A DNA stretch of 64,000 nt, from contig JAGGXR010000054.1 in NCBI GenBank assembly GCA_021162935.1, positions 1-64,000 on the forward strand, given 5' to 3'. Every line of letters begins with the position of its first letter. Positions within the stretch are counted from its first letter, which is position 1. The stretch comes from Deltaproteobacteria bacterium (GTDB lineage: Bacteria; Myxococcota_A; Polyangia; HGW-17; SLPX01). Shown piece by piece: positions 35,841-43,823 of the stretch. The notes below the pieces were generated by a model. That model had not been told where the DNA came from. It ran no database searches and saw only the letters and a program-made list of their open reading frames with translations. The translations under genes were made by a program, and so were the position numbers.

Positions 35841-37814
35841 TCATTTCTGAGAGGGATCGGATGGTTCCTTGTCAAACTCCAACGACCAGTCGCCCGACGG
35901 CTGTCCAGGGGCGTTTTCCTTTCGCTGTTCCTCGTCTATGGTGATTTCTTCGATGTCCTTTTCGGCTATCTCCAGTTCCTTGGGCGTGAGCCGGCTATCG
36001 CGAGATGGTTGTACTGGGCCGGCGTCGCCCTTGGGAGACTGCGTTCCGGCCGGTGGCTGATTCGGATCGGTCGCCTCCTGTCCCTGCCAGGACTGGAAAT
36101 CGGTGGATCCCGGTTTTGTTCCCGGTGCATCCCATTCGGAGTCTTCCCAGTCCATGTCTTGTGACGGCGCATCTTCTGCGGGCTGGTCGATGTGCGTTGT
36201 ATCGTCTTCCCAGATTGCCTCGGGGGTCGAGGTGGCTTCATCGTCCCATAGTTCATCATCCAAGGCTGCTTTTCGTGAGTTCGCGACCCATTTTTGGGAG
36301 TCGGCTTCCCATTGGGAGGACGGGCCCTCGTCCTCCCATTCGTCTGGATCGGAGACCGGATCGTCCTCTATGACCTCATCGGTGGATTCGAGTGGCTGGC
36401 CATAGTCGGAAGGGCGTTCGGCCCGCTGGATCGGCAAGGAATCCTTGTCGTCCCAGTCTTGCCAAGTGGATGGATCAGGAGCGGTTTTCCAGTCGTACTC
36501 AGCGTCATCAGGCGGTTCGTCGACCACCTCGACGAGGTCGTCGTCGGCCAGTTCCATGACGTCGTCGATGGATGCCGGTTCGGTCTCATCGTGCGATGAC
36601 ACCTCACGAAAATCAGCAGAGTCCAGGCTTCCAAAATCCTCAGCCCAATCGTTTTCGGGCTGTGGTTCGATGGTCTGCGAATCCGATGAGACGCCTTGGA
36701 TGACCGTTACTTCGCTGTCATCGAATTCCCCATCTTCTTTTGGCCGGGGCATGAGGCGTCTGCCTGAAAATGTGATGATGGTCTGAGGTTTGCCGCCTTG
36801 GTCGATCTCATCCGTTGTTTCGGGCAGTCGCATTTCGTGACTCAGGTCCCAGTATCGTCGTACTTTGGCTTCTTCCTTCGCAATGTCCTGGGCGAATTCG
36901 GTCGCCATGAACCGATGGACATCTCCCGTGTCGAGACGCATGTTCAGTTTGAAGGTCAGCCGCTGGATCTCTTCCATGAAGTCGGCCGCAGTTTCAAAGC
37001 GATCCTCGGGGCTGAGGGCGAGAGCCTGCATGACGAGTGCATTCAGCTCCCTTGGCAGGGTCGGGTTTACTTGTGCCAGGGGAGGAATTTCAGCTCGGAT
37101 GATCTTACGGAGGATATCCATCTCGTTTTCACCGGTGAACAGTTCTCTGCCGGCCAGAAGTTCCCAGAGAACCGTGCCCAGAGCAAAAATGTCCGTGCGA
37201 CCGTCGATAGGCTGCCCCATGATCTGTTCTGGGCTCAGGTAGGCGAATTTTCCCTTGATCTGGCCTGCCTGTGTCTTGGCTACCCGGTTTTTCGCCTTGG
37301 CGATGCCGAAGTCGATCAACTTGACCGCGCCTTCGTACGAAACCAAGATGTTTTGAGGACTGATGTCGCGGTGGACGATGCCCAGGGGCTGTCCGGAGAT
37401 GTCCGTCTTCCGATGTGCGTAGTCCAGTCCGTCGCAGACCCGTTCAATGACGTGGAGGATCACCTCGGGCGGGACGAGTCTGGCTTGCGCCTTCAAGGTC
37501 TTCCGGATGTTTCGGAGGTCGCATCCGGGAATGTACTCCATAGCCTGGAAGTAAGACCTGCCAACACGACCAAATTCGACGATTTGGCAGATGTTGGCAT
37601 GATGCAGACGAGAGGCAATTTTGGCCTCATCGATGAACATGGCTACGAATTCAGGGTCCTCGCTGATGGTGGGCAGGATTTTCTTGATGGCGAAACGTTT
37701 TTCGAATCCGGCCACCCCGAAGGCTTTTGCACGGAACACTTCAGCCATGCCGCCAGCGCTGATGCGCTCCAACAGTAGGTACTTCCCGAATTTTACCGGA
37801 AACGTGGTTGTCAT
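35841..37814 (-). CDS. Hanks-type Ser/Thr protein kinase with a long acidic tail
   Basis: 657 residues from ATG 37814 (AGG upstream; an in-frame TTG lies 15 bp earlier). The kinase domain (about 10-280) is complete: ISAGGMAEVF glycine loop, FAIKKI lysine, DEAKIASRL helix C, IVHRDISPQNILV catalytic loop, LIDFGIAKA and FAYLSPEQI. The remaining 370 residues are highly acidic, rich in Asp, Glu, Ser, Trp and Pro, without a membrane helix, so the protein should be soluble. The tail may be an autophosphorylated recruitment region for FHA proteins such as the cyclase at 11374; that link is inference. It lies 117 bp downstream of the S41 protease gene on the same strand. Confidence 0.92.
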   Translation of the reverse strand: MTTTFPVKFGKYLLLERISAGGMAEVFRAKAFGVAGFEKRFAIKKILPTISEDPEFVAMFIDEAKIASRLHHANICQIVEFGRVGRSYFQAMEYIPGCDLRNIRKTLKAQARLVPPEVILHVIERVCDGLDYAHRKTDISGQPLGIVHRDISPQNILVSYEGAVKLIDFGIAKAKNRVAKTQAGQIKGKFAYLSPEQIMGQPIDGRTDIFALGTVLWELLAGRELFTGENEMDILRKIIRAEIPPLAQVNPTLPRELNALVMQALALSPEDRFETAADFMEEIQRLTFKLNMRLDTGDVHRFMATEFAQDIAKEEAKVRRYWDLSHEMRLPETTDEIDQGGKPQTIITFSGRRLMPRPKEDGEFDDSEVTVIQGVSSDSQTIEPQPENDWAEDFGSLDSADFREVSSHDETEPASIDDVMELADDDLVEVVDEPPDDAEYDWKTAPDPSTWQDWDDKDSLPIQRAERPSDYGQPLESTDEVIEDDPVSDPDEWEDEGPSSQWEADSQKWVANSRKAALDDELWDDEATSTPEAIWEDDTTHIDQPAEDAPSQDMDWEDSEWDAPGTKPGSTDFQSWQGQEATDPNQPPAGTQSPKGDAGPVQPSRDSRLTPKELEIAEKDIEEITIDEEQRKENAPGQPSGDWSLEFDKEPSDPSQK

Positions 37815-37931
37815 CGTTACCTGATCCAACTTCGAGGCGATCAGGGTACCACGATTTGTTTTTATTCGAAAAAAACTTTTTTGAGTAGGCAGACCGGTCC
37901 AAAATAGACGAACAAACCCGGTTTCGTGCTC

Positions 37932-40900
37932 CTATTGGCGCAAGACAACCAGAGTTTTCGTTTCCATGACGCGGTCGTTCTGTCTCGCCACGACCTCAAC
38001 CACGTTTTTTCCCGGCCAGACCGGGACCACAGCCGAGAAGGCGAGGGTCGTCCTGTTGTGCGCGCGGCGGTTGGATGCGTAAAAGACCTTTCGTTCGTAG
38101 ATTTTGGCCTTGGAGTTCGAGACGCGAATGAATAAATCCTCGACGCCCAGGGCATCCGTGGCGGCCCCTCGCAAATGGATCTGTCCTTGTTTGACCAGCA
38201 TCACCGGATTGGCCACGGATACGGTGGGAGGAAGGACACGGTTGATCATCGATGGTTTGGATGGTCGCGCCCTGCCGGTTCGAGTGATGCGGATGCCACG
38301 AAGCGGCACGAAGCCCCACAGGGATCCAACCCGCACTCGTTCCCACCCGTTTAGGACGCCGGTTGCCCGCATTCGTCCCCGAAGGCCCATCCAGGCAATG
38401 GGAGAGCATTGCAGGTCTGGACAGGCTCGGATGGTGACTCCATGCTGGCCGACGACTGTCGCGATGCCGACTTTCTTTTCAACAGATGTCTTGGTCGGCC
38501 AGATTCTGAAGGCCAGTTCATCCGAGACGTATCTGCCCGTTCCACAGGCATAAACTCGAACGCGGACCCGGGCCAATCGCTGATGTGCCGGAACCTGCTG
38601 TGCCTTGAGGAGAAAGTCGGCCTGCACGACCCTGCCCGGTTTGAGACCGGCAAGCAATACCCTTCCCTTCTTGACGAAGAGGGCTCGTGCCGATTCGTTG
38701 CTCAGAGTGGCATAGGCCTGTCGGGCCGTCCCCTTGCCGCTGTTTCGGATTTCGAGGTGGATGCGTAGGTTTTCTCCCTTTTGGATGAGTCCGTCGTGGT
38801 TGGACGAAGGACCTTCTGCGATGTGGTACGAGTAGGAGAAGCGAGGGGCTGGGCGTGCTGCAATGGTGATGAAGATTCGTTTGGTCGCCCCGGTGGTTTT
38901 CGGGAAAATGTTGAGTTTGAGCCAGTCTTTTTGGGTCGTTAGACCCATGGGCGTGTTGATCTTGACCCGAGCGGTTCGGCTTTGTCCGGGAGGGATGAGC
39001 CCGAAGAAGAACTCTCGACCGGCCAGGAACGGATTGGAACTCTTCAAGATTGCGCGTACCCGATACAGAGGAACTTTTCCCTCGTTTCGAGCGTTGGCCG
39101 TGATGATCAGGGGACTTCCCGCCACGACATGTCCCTGATGAGGTGCGGACAGGGTGACGCGTAGGTATCGAGGCACGTCCCGTCGGTGAAGATTGCTTGG
39201 TGCCGCCGACCAATCGATGCCTTGTGTTTTGAACTTGGCCACGATGGCTGCATCCTGATTTTTCTTGACCCGCTCGAAAAACGCCTTGGCCGCAGCAAGG
39301 GTGGCCAAGCGGCGTGGTCGACCAGCTCGGGTCAGGAGCCGGCGGGTCATGTCGACTTGGAAATCCTGGTAGAACACGGATGGATCGGCAGGCAGTTCCA
39401 GGTTCTTCGGTTGGCCGCAGAAATGGCAGGGATACGATCGTGCAAAGGGTGGAATAGGGTGCTTGAGATAGTAGATGGTTTGGAAGGGGTGGACCTGCAC
39501 ATTGGTCGGATGACTGGCAAGGGGAGACTTGAGATCGCCTTCTTTGCGGTACCGCCTGCCCGTGGCATAAAAAGAGAATGGTTTTCCCGTGCGGATGTCC
39601 ACGGGGAGGATTTTGACATCGGGCACGAGGCCGATCCGCTGGACCGACATGTTGCCAGGTGCCCGCCATTGGCTGACAGTCAGTTTGAGCCCGGTCTTGT
39701 TCGGCATCGGGAAAATGATCTGGACCGACCCCTTTCCAAACGTGTTTCGGCCGACGATAACGGCTCGGTTGAGCTGCTTGAGGCCTGCGGCGACGATTTC
39801 GGCGGCGCTGGCCGATTCCTGGTTTACGAGCAAGGCAAGGGGGACCTTGGGCAGCATGGCCGCAAACGGCCGGGCTCGAATTTCTCGGGCATCGGGACGA
39901 TCCGAGCTGACGGTCGTCAGGATCGTACCGGACTGAACGAAGGTGTTGACCACACCGGCAGCCTGGTCGAGCAGGCCTCCATGGTTGTCGCGCAGGTCCA
40001 TGATGACGCCTTTGAGCTTGTGCAGCCCCAAGCGCACCAGGGCCGAGCGGAGTTCTCGTGCCGTGGTCGCTTGGAATTTGTAGACTCTGACGTATCCGAT
40101 GTTGCCCTTCAGCAGGTGCTCGCGGACGCTTGGCACATGGATCACTGCTCGTTGGATGAGAAATGGCTTGGGACGGCGCCATCCCTTCCGCAGGATCCAG
40201 ATGAGGACGTCGGTGCGCGGCTTGCCGCGTAACCGTTGGACCGATTGCGACAGGGTCATGTTGATGGTGGACTCGTTTTCGATGCGGACGATGTGGTCAC
40301 CAGGGCGGAGCTGAACGATCTGATCACGGCCTGTCATCCGGAGTCCCGGGTCGCCAGGATCGGCCCGGCGGTGGGTCCAATGCTTTCCTTTCTTGTATAC
40401 GTAGGTCCGTTGGCCTGCTGGCCGAATTCGGTAAATCTTCTTGCCGTACTTCATTTGTGTGTGCCAGGCCGGCGTGTCACGAATGGGCCGGCGGATGGTC
40501 AGCAAACCATCACAGATGGAGATTTCGATACCGAGACCGCCAAATTGTCCGGCGGTGTCCACGGCCATTTCTCGAAAGAAATCCTGTCTCATCAGCACAG
40601 TGTGGGGGTCGAGCGTGGACAGAATCCCATCGATGGTAGCGAATTCGACCTTCTTCGGATCGGTTGTCTTGTGGATGTGGGCCTGGATGAAGCCAAAAAT
40701 GTGACCCATGGTTTTGGTCAGGGACCAAGGACTCGAGACGTGTGCGATGTCGAAGGACCTGCTCTGATCGTCGACCTGCACTTCCACGGTCGAGTTTTTT
40801 TGCCGCACGATGATTTCTGGGACCTGCCGTTGAATGTAGTTGAGCGCTTCGATGAGCATTTTGCGTGGCACGATTCTGGCCGGGTTGACGTATCTGCTGC

Positions 40901-41033
40901 GCACTTTGTCCAGGACTCGGAAGGTCAGGTTCATGTCGCTGAGCCGGTAGCTGGTCTGTCTGGCTCCTGCGCAGGTGGACATAAGCAGGACCGGCGTCAT
41001 GGCGGTGACGATGATGAGGCGAATGTGTTTCAT
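37932..41033 (-). CDS. Large secreted S41 (carboxy-terminal processing) protease with PDZ, CARDB-like and SH3-like domains
   Basis: 1033 residues. A signal peptide (about 1-24, ending in CAGA) precedes a CTP-type region: TLDPHTVLM, a PDZ segment and the S41 core with VIMDLRDNHGG. The catalytic Ser is in NQESASAAEI and the Lys in GRNTFGKGSV. After the protease come a CxxC site (CHFCG), extracellular Ig/CARDB-like repeats with ENLRIHLEIRNSGKG, a bacterial SH3-like domain (about 895-960) and a last Ig-like domain. It is much longer than Prc or CtpA (about 400-680 aa). It should act in the periplasm or at the surface. The upstream gene encodes a secreted TPR protein, a pairing seen with tail-specific proteases. 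Confidence 0.9.
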   Translation of the reverse strand: MKHIRLIIVTAMTPVLLMSTCAGARQTSYRLSDMNLTFRVLDKVRSRYVNPARIVPRKMLIEALNYIQRQVPEIIVRQKNSTVEVQVDDQSRSFDIAHVSSPWSLTKTMGHIFGFIQAHIHKTTDPKKVEFATIDGILSTLDPHTVLMRQDFFREMAVDTAGQFGGLGIEISICDGLLTIRRPIRDTPAWHTQMKYGKKIYRIRPAGQRTYVYKKGKHWTHRRADPGDPGLRMTGRDQIVQLRPGDHIVRIENESTINMTLSQSVQRLRGKPRTDVLIWILRKGWRRPKPFLIQRAVIHVPSVREHLLKGNIGYVRVYKFQATTARELRSALVRLGLHKLKGVIMDLRDNHGGLLDQAAGVVNTFVQSGTILTTVSSDRPDAREIRARPFAAMLPKVPLALLVNQESASAAEIVAAGLKQLNRAVIVGRNTFGKGSVQIIFPMPNKTGLKLTVSQWRAPGNMSVQRIGLVPDVKILPVDIRTGKPFSFYATGRRYRKEGDLKSPLASHPTNVQVHPFQTIYYLKHPIPPFARSYPCHFCGQPKNLELPADPSVFYQDFQVDMTRRLLTRAGRPRRLATLAAAKAFFERVKKNQDAAIVAKFKTQGIDWSAAPSNLHRRDVPRYLRVTLSAPHQGHVVAGSPLIITANARNEGKVPLYRVRAILKSSNPFLAGREFFFGLIPPGQSRTARVKINTPMGLTTQKDWLKLNIFPKTTGATKRIFITIAARPAPRFSYSYHIAEGPSSNHDGLIQKGENLRIHLEIRNSGKGTARQAYATLSNESARALFVKKGRVLLAGLKPGRVVQADFLLKAQQVPAHQRLARVRVRVYACGTGRYVSDELAFRIWPTKTSVEKKVGIATVVGQHGVTIRACPDLQCSPIAWMGLRGRMRATGVLNGWERVRVGSLWGFVPLRGIRITRTGRARPSKPSMINRVLPPTVSVANPVMLVKQGQIHLRGAATDALGVEDLFIRVSNSKAKIYERKVFYASNRRAHNRTTLAFSAVVPVWPGKNVVEVVARQNDRVMETKTLVVLRQ

Positions 41034-41134
41034 GGTGAGAATGACCCTCTGCCTGTTTGGTTGATGGCACTCTATGGGGTTTTTTGTGTGACGATTTTTG
41101 CGTCCGAATGGACGTACTCGTTGCTGACGGTCGG

Positions 41135-41653
41135 TCATTGGGGTCGGTCGGCCATGACCTTGGTCGGACATTGCCGAATGCGTTGTTTTGCAATGGCCAT
41201 TTGTTTCTGCACAATGGCGCGACCGCGAACAGTCGTGCTCTGGGCCAGGGTCAAAGACATCCATTCGGACAGCGCCTTGGCCAGGCTCGCACAGTCTTTT
41301 TTTGTTTCATAGGCATTGGCGAGGCCCCACAAGATCCAGCCCATGACGTAGTAATCGGTGCTCTTTGTCAGAGTTCGTGCCTTGGAAAACGCACCGATGG
41401 CGTTGTCGGCCTGCTTCAGAGCGTTGTAGGCCCATCCCAGGTTCAGCTGCCAGAGCCGATTTTGGGGCTCCGTCGCCGCCGCCCGTTTCAAGGAGTCGAC
41501 GGCCTCGGTGTACTGTTGGTTCACCAAGGCGGTTACTCCGGCCCGGCCAGAAGCCGTCGCATCCCCAGCGCGTGCTGTCCCCATCATCCAGATGATCGCG
41601 ACGATCGACGCCACGATCGTGCCCCGTACGTGATTTTCGTGTTTCAAGAACAT
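41135..41653 (-). CDS. Secreted TPR protein
   Basis: 172 residues from ATG 41653, with AAGGAGGT 7 nt upstream. A signal peptide (about 1-30, MMGTARA end) is followed by two or three TPRs (ALVNQQYTEAVDSLKRAAATEP, LGWAYNALKQADNAIGAFSKA shortened: GWAYNALKQADNAIGAF) and a basic, Cys-containing tail. It lies about 100 bp before the S41 protease on the same strand, so a periplasmic adaptor for that protease is a reasonable guess by analogy with NlpI and Prc of Escherichia coli. Confidence 0.8.
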   Translation of the reverse strand: MFLKHENHVRGTIVASIVAIIWMMGTARAGDATASGRAGVTALVNQQYTEAVDSLKRAAATEPQNRLWQLNLGWAYNALKQADNAIGAFSKARTLTKSTDYYVMGWILWGLANAYETKKDCASLAKALSEWMSLTLAQSTTVRGRAIVQKQMAIAKQRIRQCPTKVMADRPQ

Positions 41654-41737
41654 CACTGCGACCTCCTTGGTTCGATTGTGTCTGCGGCCGCCTCAGACGA
41701 GCCGCCCCGTTCGATCAGGTGCATACGACGCTAACAC

Positions 41738-41757
41738 ATTGTCTATGCAGAGACAAT
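41738..41757. promoter_or_regulatory. 20-bp dyad, operator candidate
   Basis: ATTGTCT, a 6-bp centre and AGACAAT form a dyad with 7-bp perfect arms; only one pair of the centre fails to match. It sits in the divergent spacer between the TPR-S41 genes (left) and the secreted protein gene (right), 85 bp before one start and 88 bp before the other, as expected of a shared operator. Confidence 0.45.
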
Positions 41758-41844
41758 TCTCCTGTTGCTCTCTGTTGACTTTCGACTGTCTCTATACCAA
41801 AGTGACGATTCATGGCTCGATTTTCGATTCAGGAGATGGTCCAA

Positions 41845-43014
41845 ATGAGGCTTCATTCATTGGTATGGTTATGCGCGGTGGTTCTGATCAGTGGCGTGGC
41901 CGAGGCAGCTGCGCCCCAGAGGGCGTCGGTTGCGGTGGGAACGGGATATATCGATGCACATTTCGCGGTCGCCCATGACGGAAAGCGATTGGCCTATGTT
42001 CATGTTGGGGACGATGGAAAGGCGCGTCTCTTGTTGGCTTCGCTCTCGGGCCACAGGGTGCGGGTGACCTCTAAGACGGACCTGACCAAGTGGACGATGA
42101 TGCCGTCCGCTCTTGATTTCAGCCCTGACGATCGGTTCGTCATCGTTTCGTGGAAAGACGATCCTGCCGCCAAGGTTTCCCGGGCAGAGTATGTGGCCTT
42201 CAATCGCAAGGGTGCCTTCGTCAAGCGATTGCCATCGGGGTTGGATTTTCGCTTCCACCGCGATAAGGCAGGATGGCGGGTGGTGATCTACGATCGGCAG
42301 GCTCGGGGCCGCAAGGTGACCCATCGCGTGACGGTTTTGTCTTATCCGGGTTTCGCGGCGAAAGGTCAGTATCGACTCGCCACAGACGATGCGAATCGTG
42401 TGACCAGTCCCAAGATGAAGTTCATCTACTTCATTTCTGATTATCTTCAGGCTGTGGGCAAGATCGAGGGGCGGTACGACAAGGCCCGGGACATCCGGCT
42501 TCCCGATCAGATGGCGTTCTACGACATGGCCGCCCGCAAGGTGGTCCGTGAGCGCCCCATCAAGGACGCCATTGCCTGGGAGAAGTCGCGGTTGTTTCGA
42601 AAGAAGCACAGCGCGATGGACCCTGTTTTCTTGCTGGACGGCGGCGTTTTGTCCGTTGTGATGCCTGACAATCGAAAGCTCACGATCACGAGCCCCTTGC
42701 AGTTGAAGCGATTTCGTCCGGATTCACTCTATGACGAGACGGACGGATCGCGCAAAGCCCTGATCAGTTTGACCGTGGATCCGCAGAATCCAGTGGCCCT
42801 TCGGCAGCATCGCTCCGATTCGGAGATGTTCCATCTGCTCGCCGTTCGATTCGGCAGCCGACTTTCGGCGCGTGAAGTTCTCCGGCTGCGGTCGGAACAC
42901 ATGGTCTTGAGATGGCGCCACGGAAGAGGCGTTGTGGTGGTCATGCGGCTTCATAAGAATTGGGGTCTGGGTGCTGCAGGCCTCTGGGTTTATCCTCTGG
43001 CCACCGGTCGTTGA
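41845..43014 (+). CDS. Secreted protein of unknown function, possibly a beta-propeller
   Basis: 389 residues from ATG 41845 (AGGAGA 8 nt upstream). A cleavable signal peptide (about 1-22) ends in VAEAAA. The mature part alternates short strands with FSPDDRFVIVSW- and HDGKRLAYVHVGDDGK-type segments, as in TolB-like or WD-type propellers, and has no membrane helix. I do not recognise a family and see no catalytic motif. A rho-independent terminator follows. It diverges from the TPR-S41 protease genes and may share control with them. Confidence 0.75.
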   Translation: MRLHSLVWLCAVVLISGVAEAAAPQRASVAVGTGYIDAHFAVAHDGKRLAYVHVGDDGKARLLLASLSGHRVRVTSKTDLTKWTMMPSALDFSPDDRFVIVSWKDDPAAKVSRAEYVAFNRKGAFVKRLPSGLDFRFHRDKAGWRVVIYDRQARGRKVTHRVTVLSYPGFAAKGQYRLATDDANRVTSPKMKFIYFISDYLQAVGKIEGRYDKARDIRLPDQMAFYDMAARKVVRERPIKDAIAWEKSRLFRKKHSAMDPVFLLDGGVLSVVMPDNRKLTITSPLQLKRFRPDSLYDETDGSRKALISLTVDPQNPVALRQHRSDSEMFHLLAVRFGSRLSAREVLRLRSEHMVLRWRHGRGVVVVMRLHKNWGLGAAGLWVYPLATGR

Positions 43015-43079
43015 CGGCCGGCGGTCGGTCGTTTGGGCCGTCTGGCTGATTCCATGTGCTGTGTGTGTGATTGGGGTAA

Positions 43080-43112
43080 GGGTGCCGTCGAATCCGATGC
43101 GGCCCCCTTTTT
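43080..43112 (+). terminator. Rho-independent terminator
   Basis: Stem GGGTGCCG (43080-43087) with CGGCCCCC (43100-43107), seven of eight pairs, extended by TCG/CGA around an AATC loop, then TTTTT. It ends the secreted protein gene at 43014 and lies just outside the convergent uridine kinase gene. Confidence 0.7.
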
Positions 43113-43124
43113 GGGCATGTCGGC

Positions 43125-43757
43125 TCAGGAGTCCAAAAATCCCTGGAGGCGTCCGATGACCATTTCGAGGGCCACTTCGTTGTGGCCTCCTTCGGGGATG
43201 ATGATATCCGCCCACCGCTTGGAGGGTTCGACGAACTGCAAATGCATGGTCCGCACGGTGGAGTAGTATTGATTGCGAATGGAATCGAAGGTTCGGCCGC
43301 GTTCCCGCATGTCTCGTCGGATGCGGCGGAATGCCCGGATGTCTGCATCTGTGTCCACGAACACCTTGATGTCCATCTGGGCTCGAACGCGTGGATCCGC
43401 CAGAATCAGGATGCCTTCCACCACGACGACGGGTGCCCATGCGACGGTTAAGGTTTCTGGTTTTCGCGTGTGCGTGGTAAAGTCGTAGACAGGTTTTTCG
43501 ATACCATGACCGGTCTTGAGCCTCTTGACGTGTTCGATGAGGAGTTCGTTTTCGAGAGCATCGGGATGATCGAAATTCACCTTGATTCGTTCTTCGAGTG
43601 GGAGGTGCGACTGGTCCCGGTAATAGGAATCGTGGTCTAGAAGGATGGCGCGTTTTTCTGGTAGGGTGGCCACGATGCGTCGGGCGATGGTGGTCTTGCC
43701 AGAGCCGGTGCCTCCTGCGATTCCGATGATGAGGGTCGGGGGTATTTTTGTGTTCAT
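43125..43757 (-). CDS. udk: Uridine kinase
   Basis: 210 residues, the usual length. The P-loop is GGTGSGKTT, followed by LLDHDSYYRDQSHL (catalytic Asp and uridine-binding region), NFDHPDALE, PVYDFTTHTR and VVVEGILIL. RRIRRDMRERGR forms the lid and YYSTVRTMH the nucleoside-binding part. It phosphorylates uridine and cytidine in pyrimidine salvage. I chose ATG 43757 because the frame upstream has no family character. It diverges from the tandem kinase gene 66 bp away. Confidence 0.93.
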   Translation of the reverse strand: MNTKIPPTLIIGIAGGTGSGKTTIARRIVATLPEKRAILLDHDSYYRDQSHLPLEERIKVNFDHPDALENELLIEHVKRLKTGHGIEKPVYDFTTHTRKPETLTVAWAPVVVVEGILILADPRVRAQMDIKVFVDTDADIRAFRRIRRDMRERGRTFDSIRNQYYSTVRTMHLQFVEPSKRWADIIIPEGGHNEVALEMVIGRLQGFLDS

Positions 43758-43823
43758 GGGCGGAAATGTACCAGGTCGCCGTGCAACGTCAACAGGGATG
43801 ATCACGGTTGAGCAAGGGCGTCG

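Noticed and set aside
36798-37778. Open frame on the plus strand opposite the Ser/Thr kinase.
   Set aside because: The kinase on the minus strand has every catalytic motif. The opposite frame has no start signal or recognisable domain.
39186-40232. Open frame of about 348 codons opposite the S41 protease.
   Set aside because: The minus strand carries the catalytic Ser and Lys motifs; the opposite frame lacks protein-like character.
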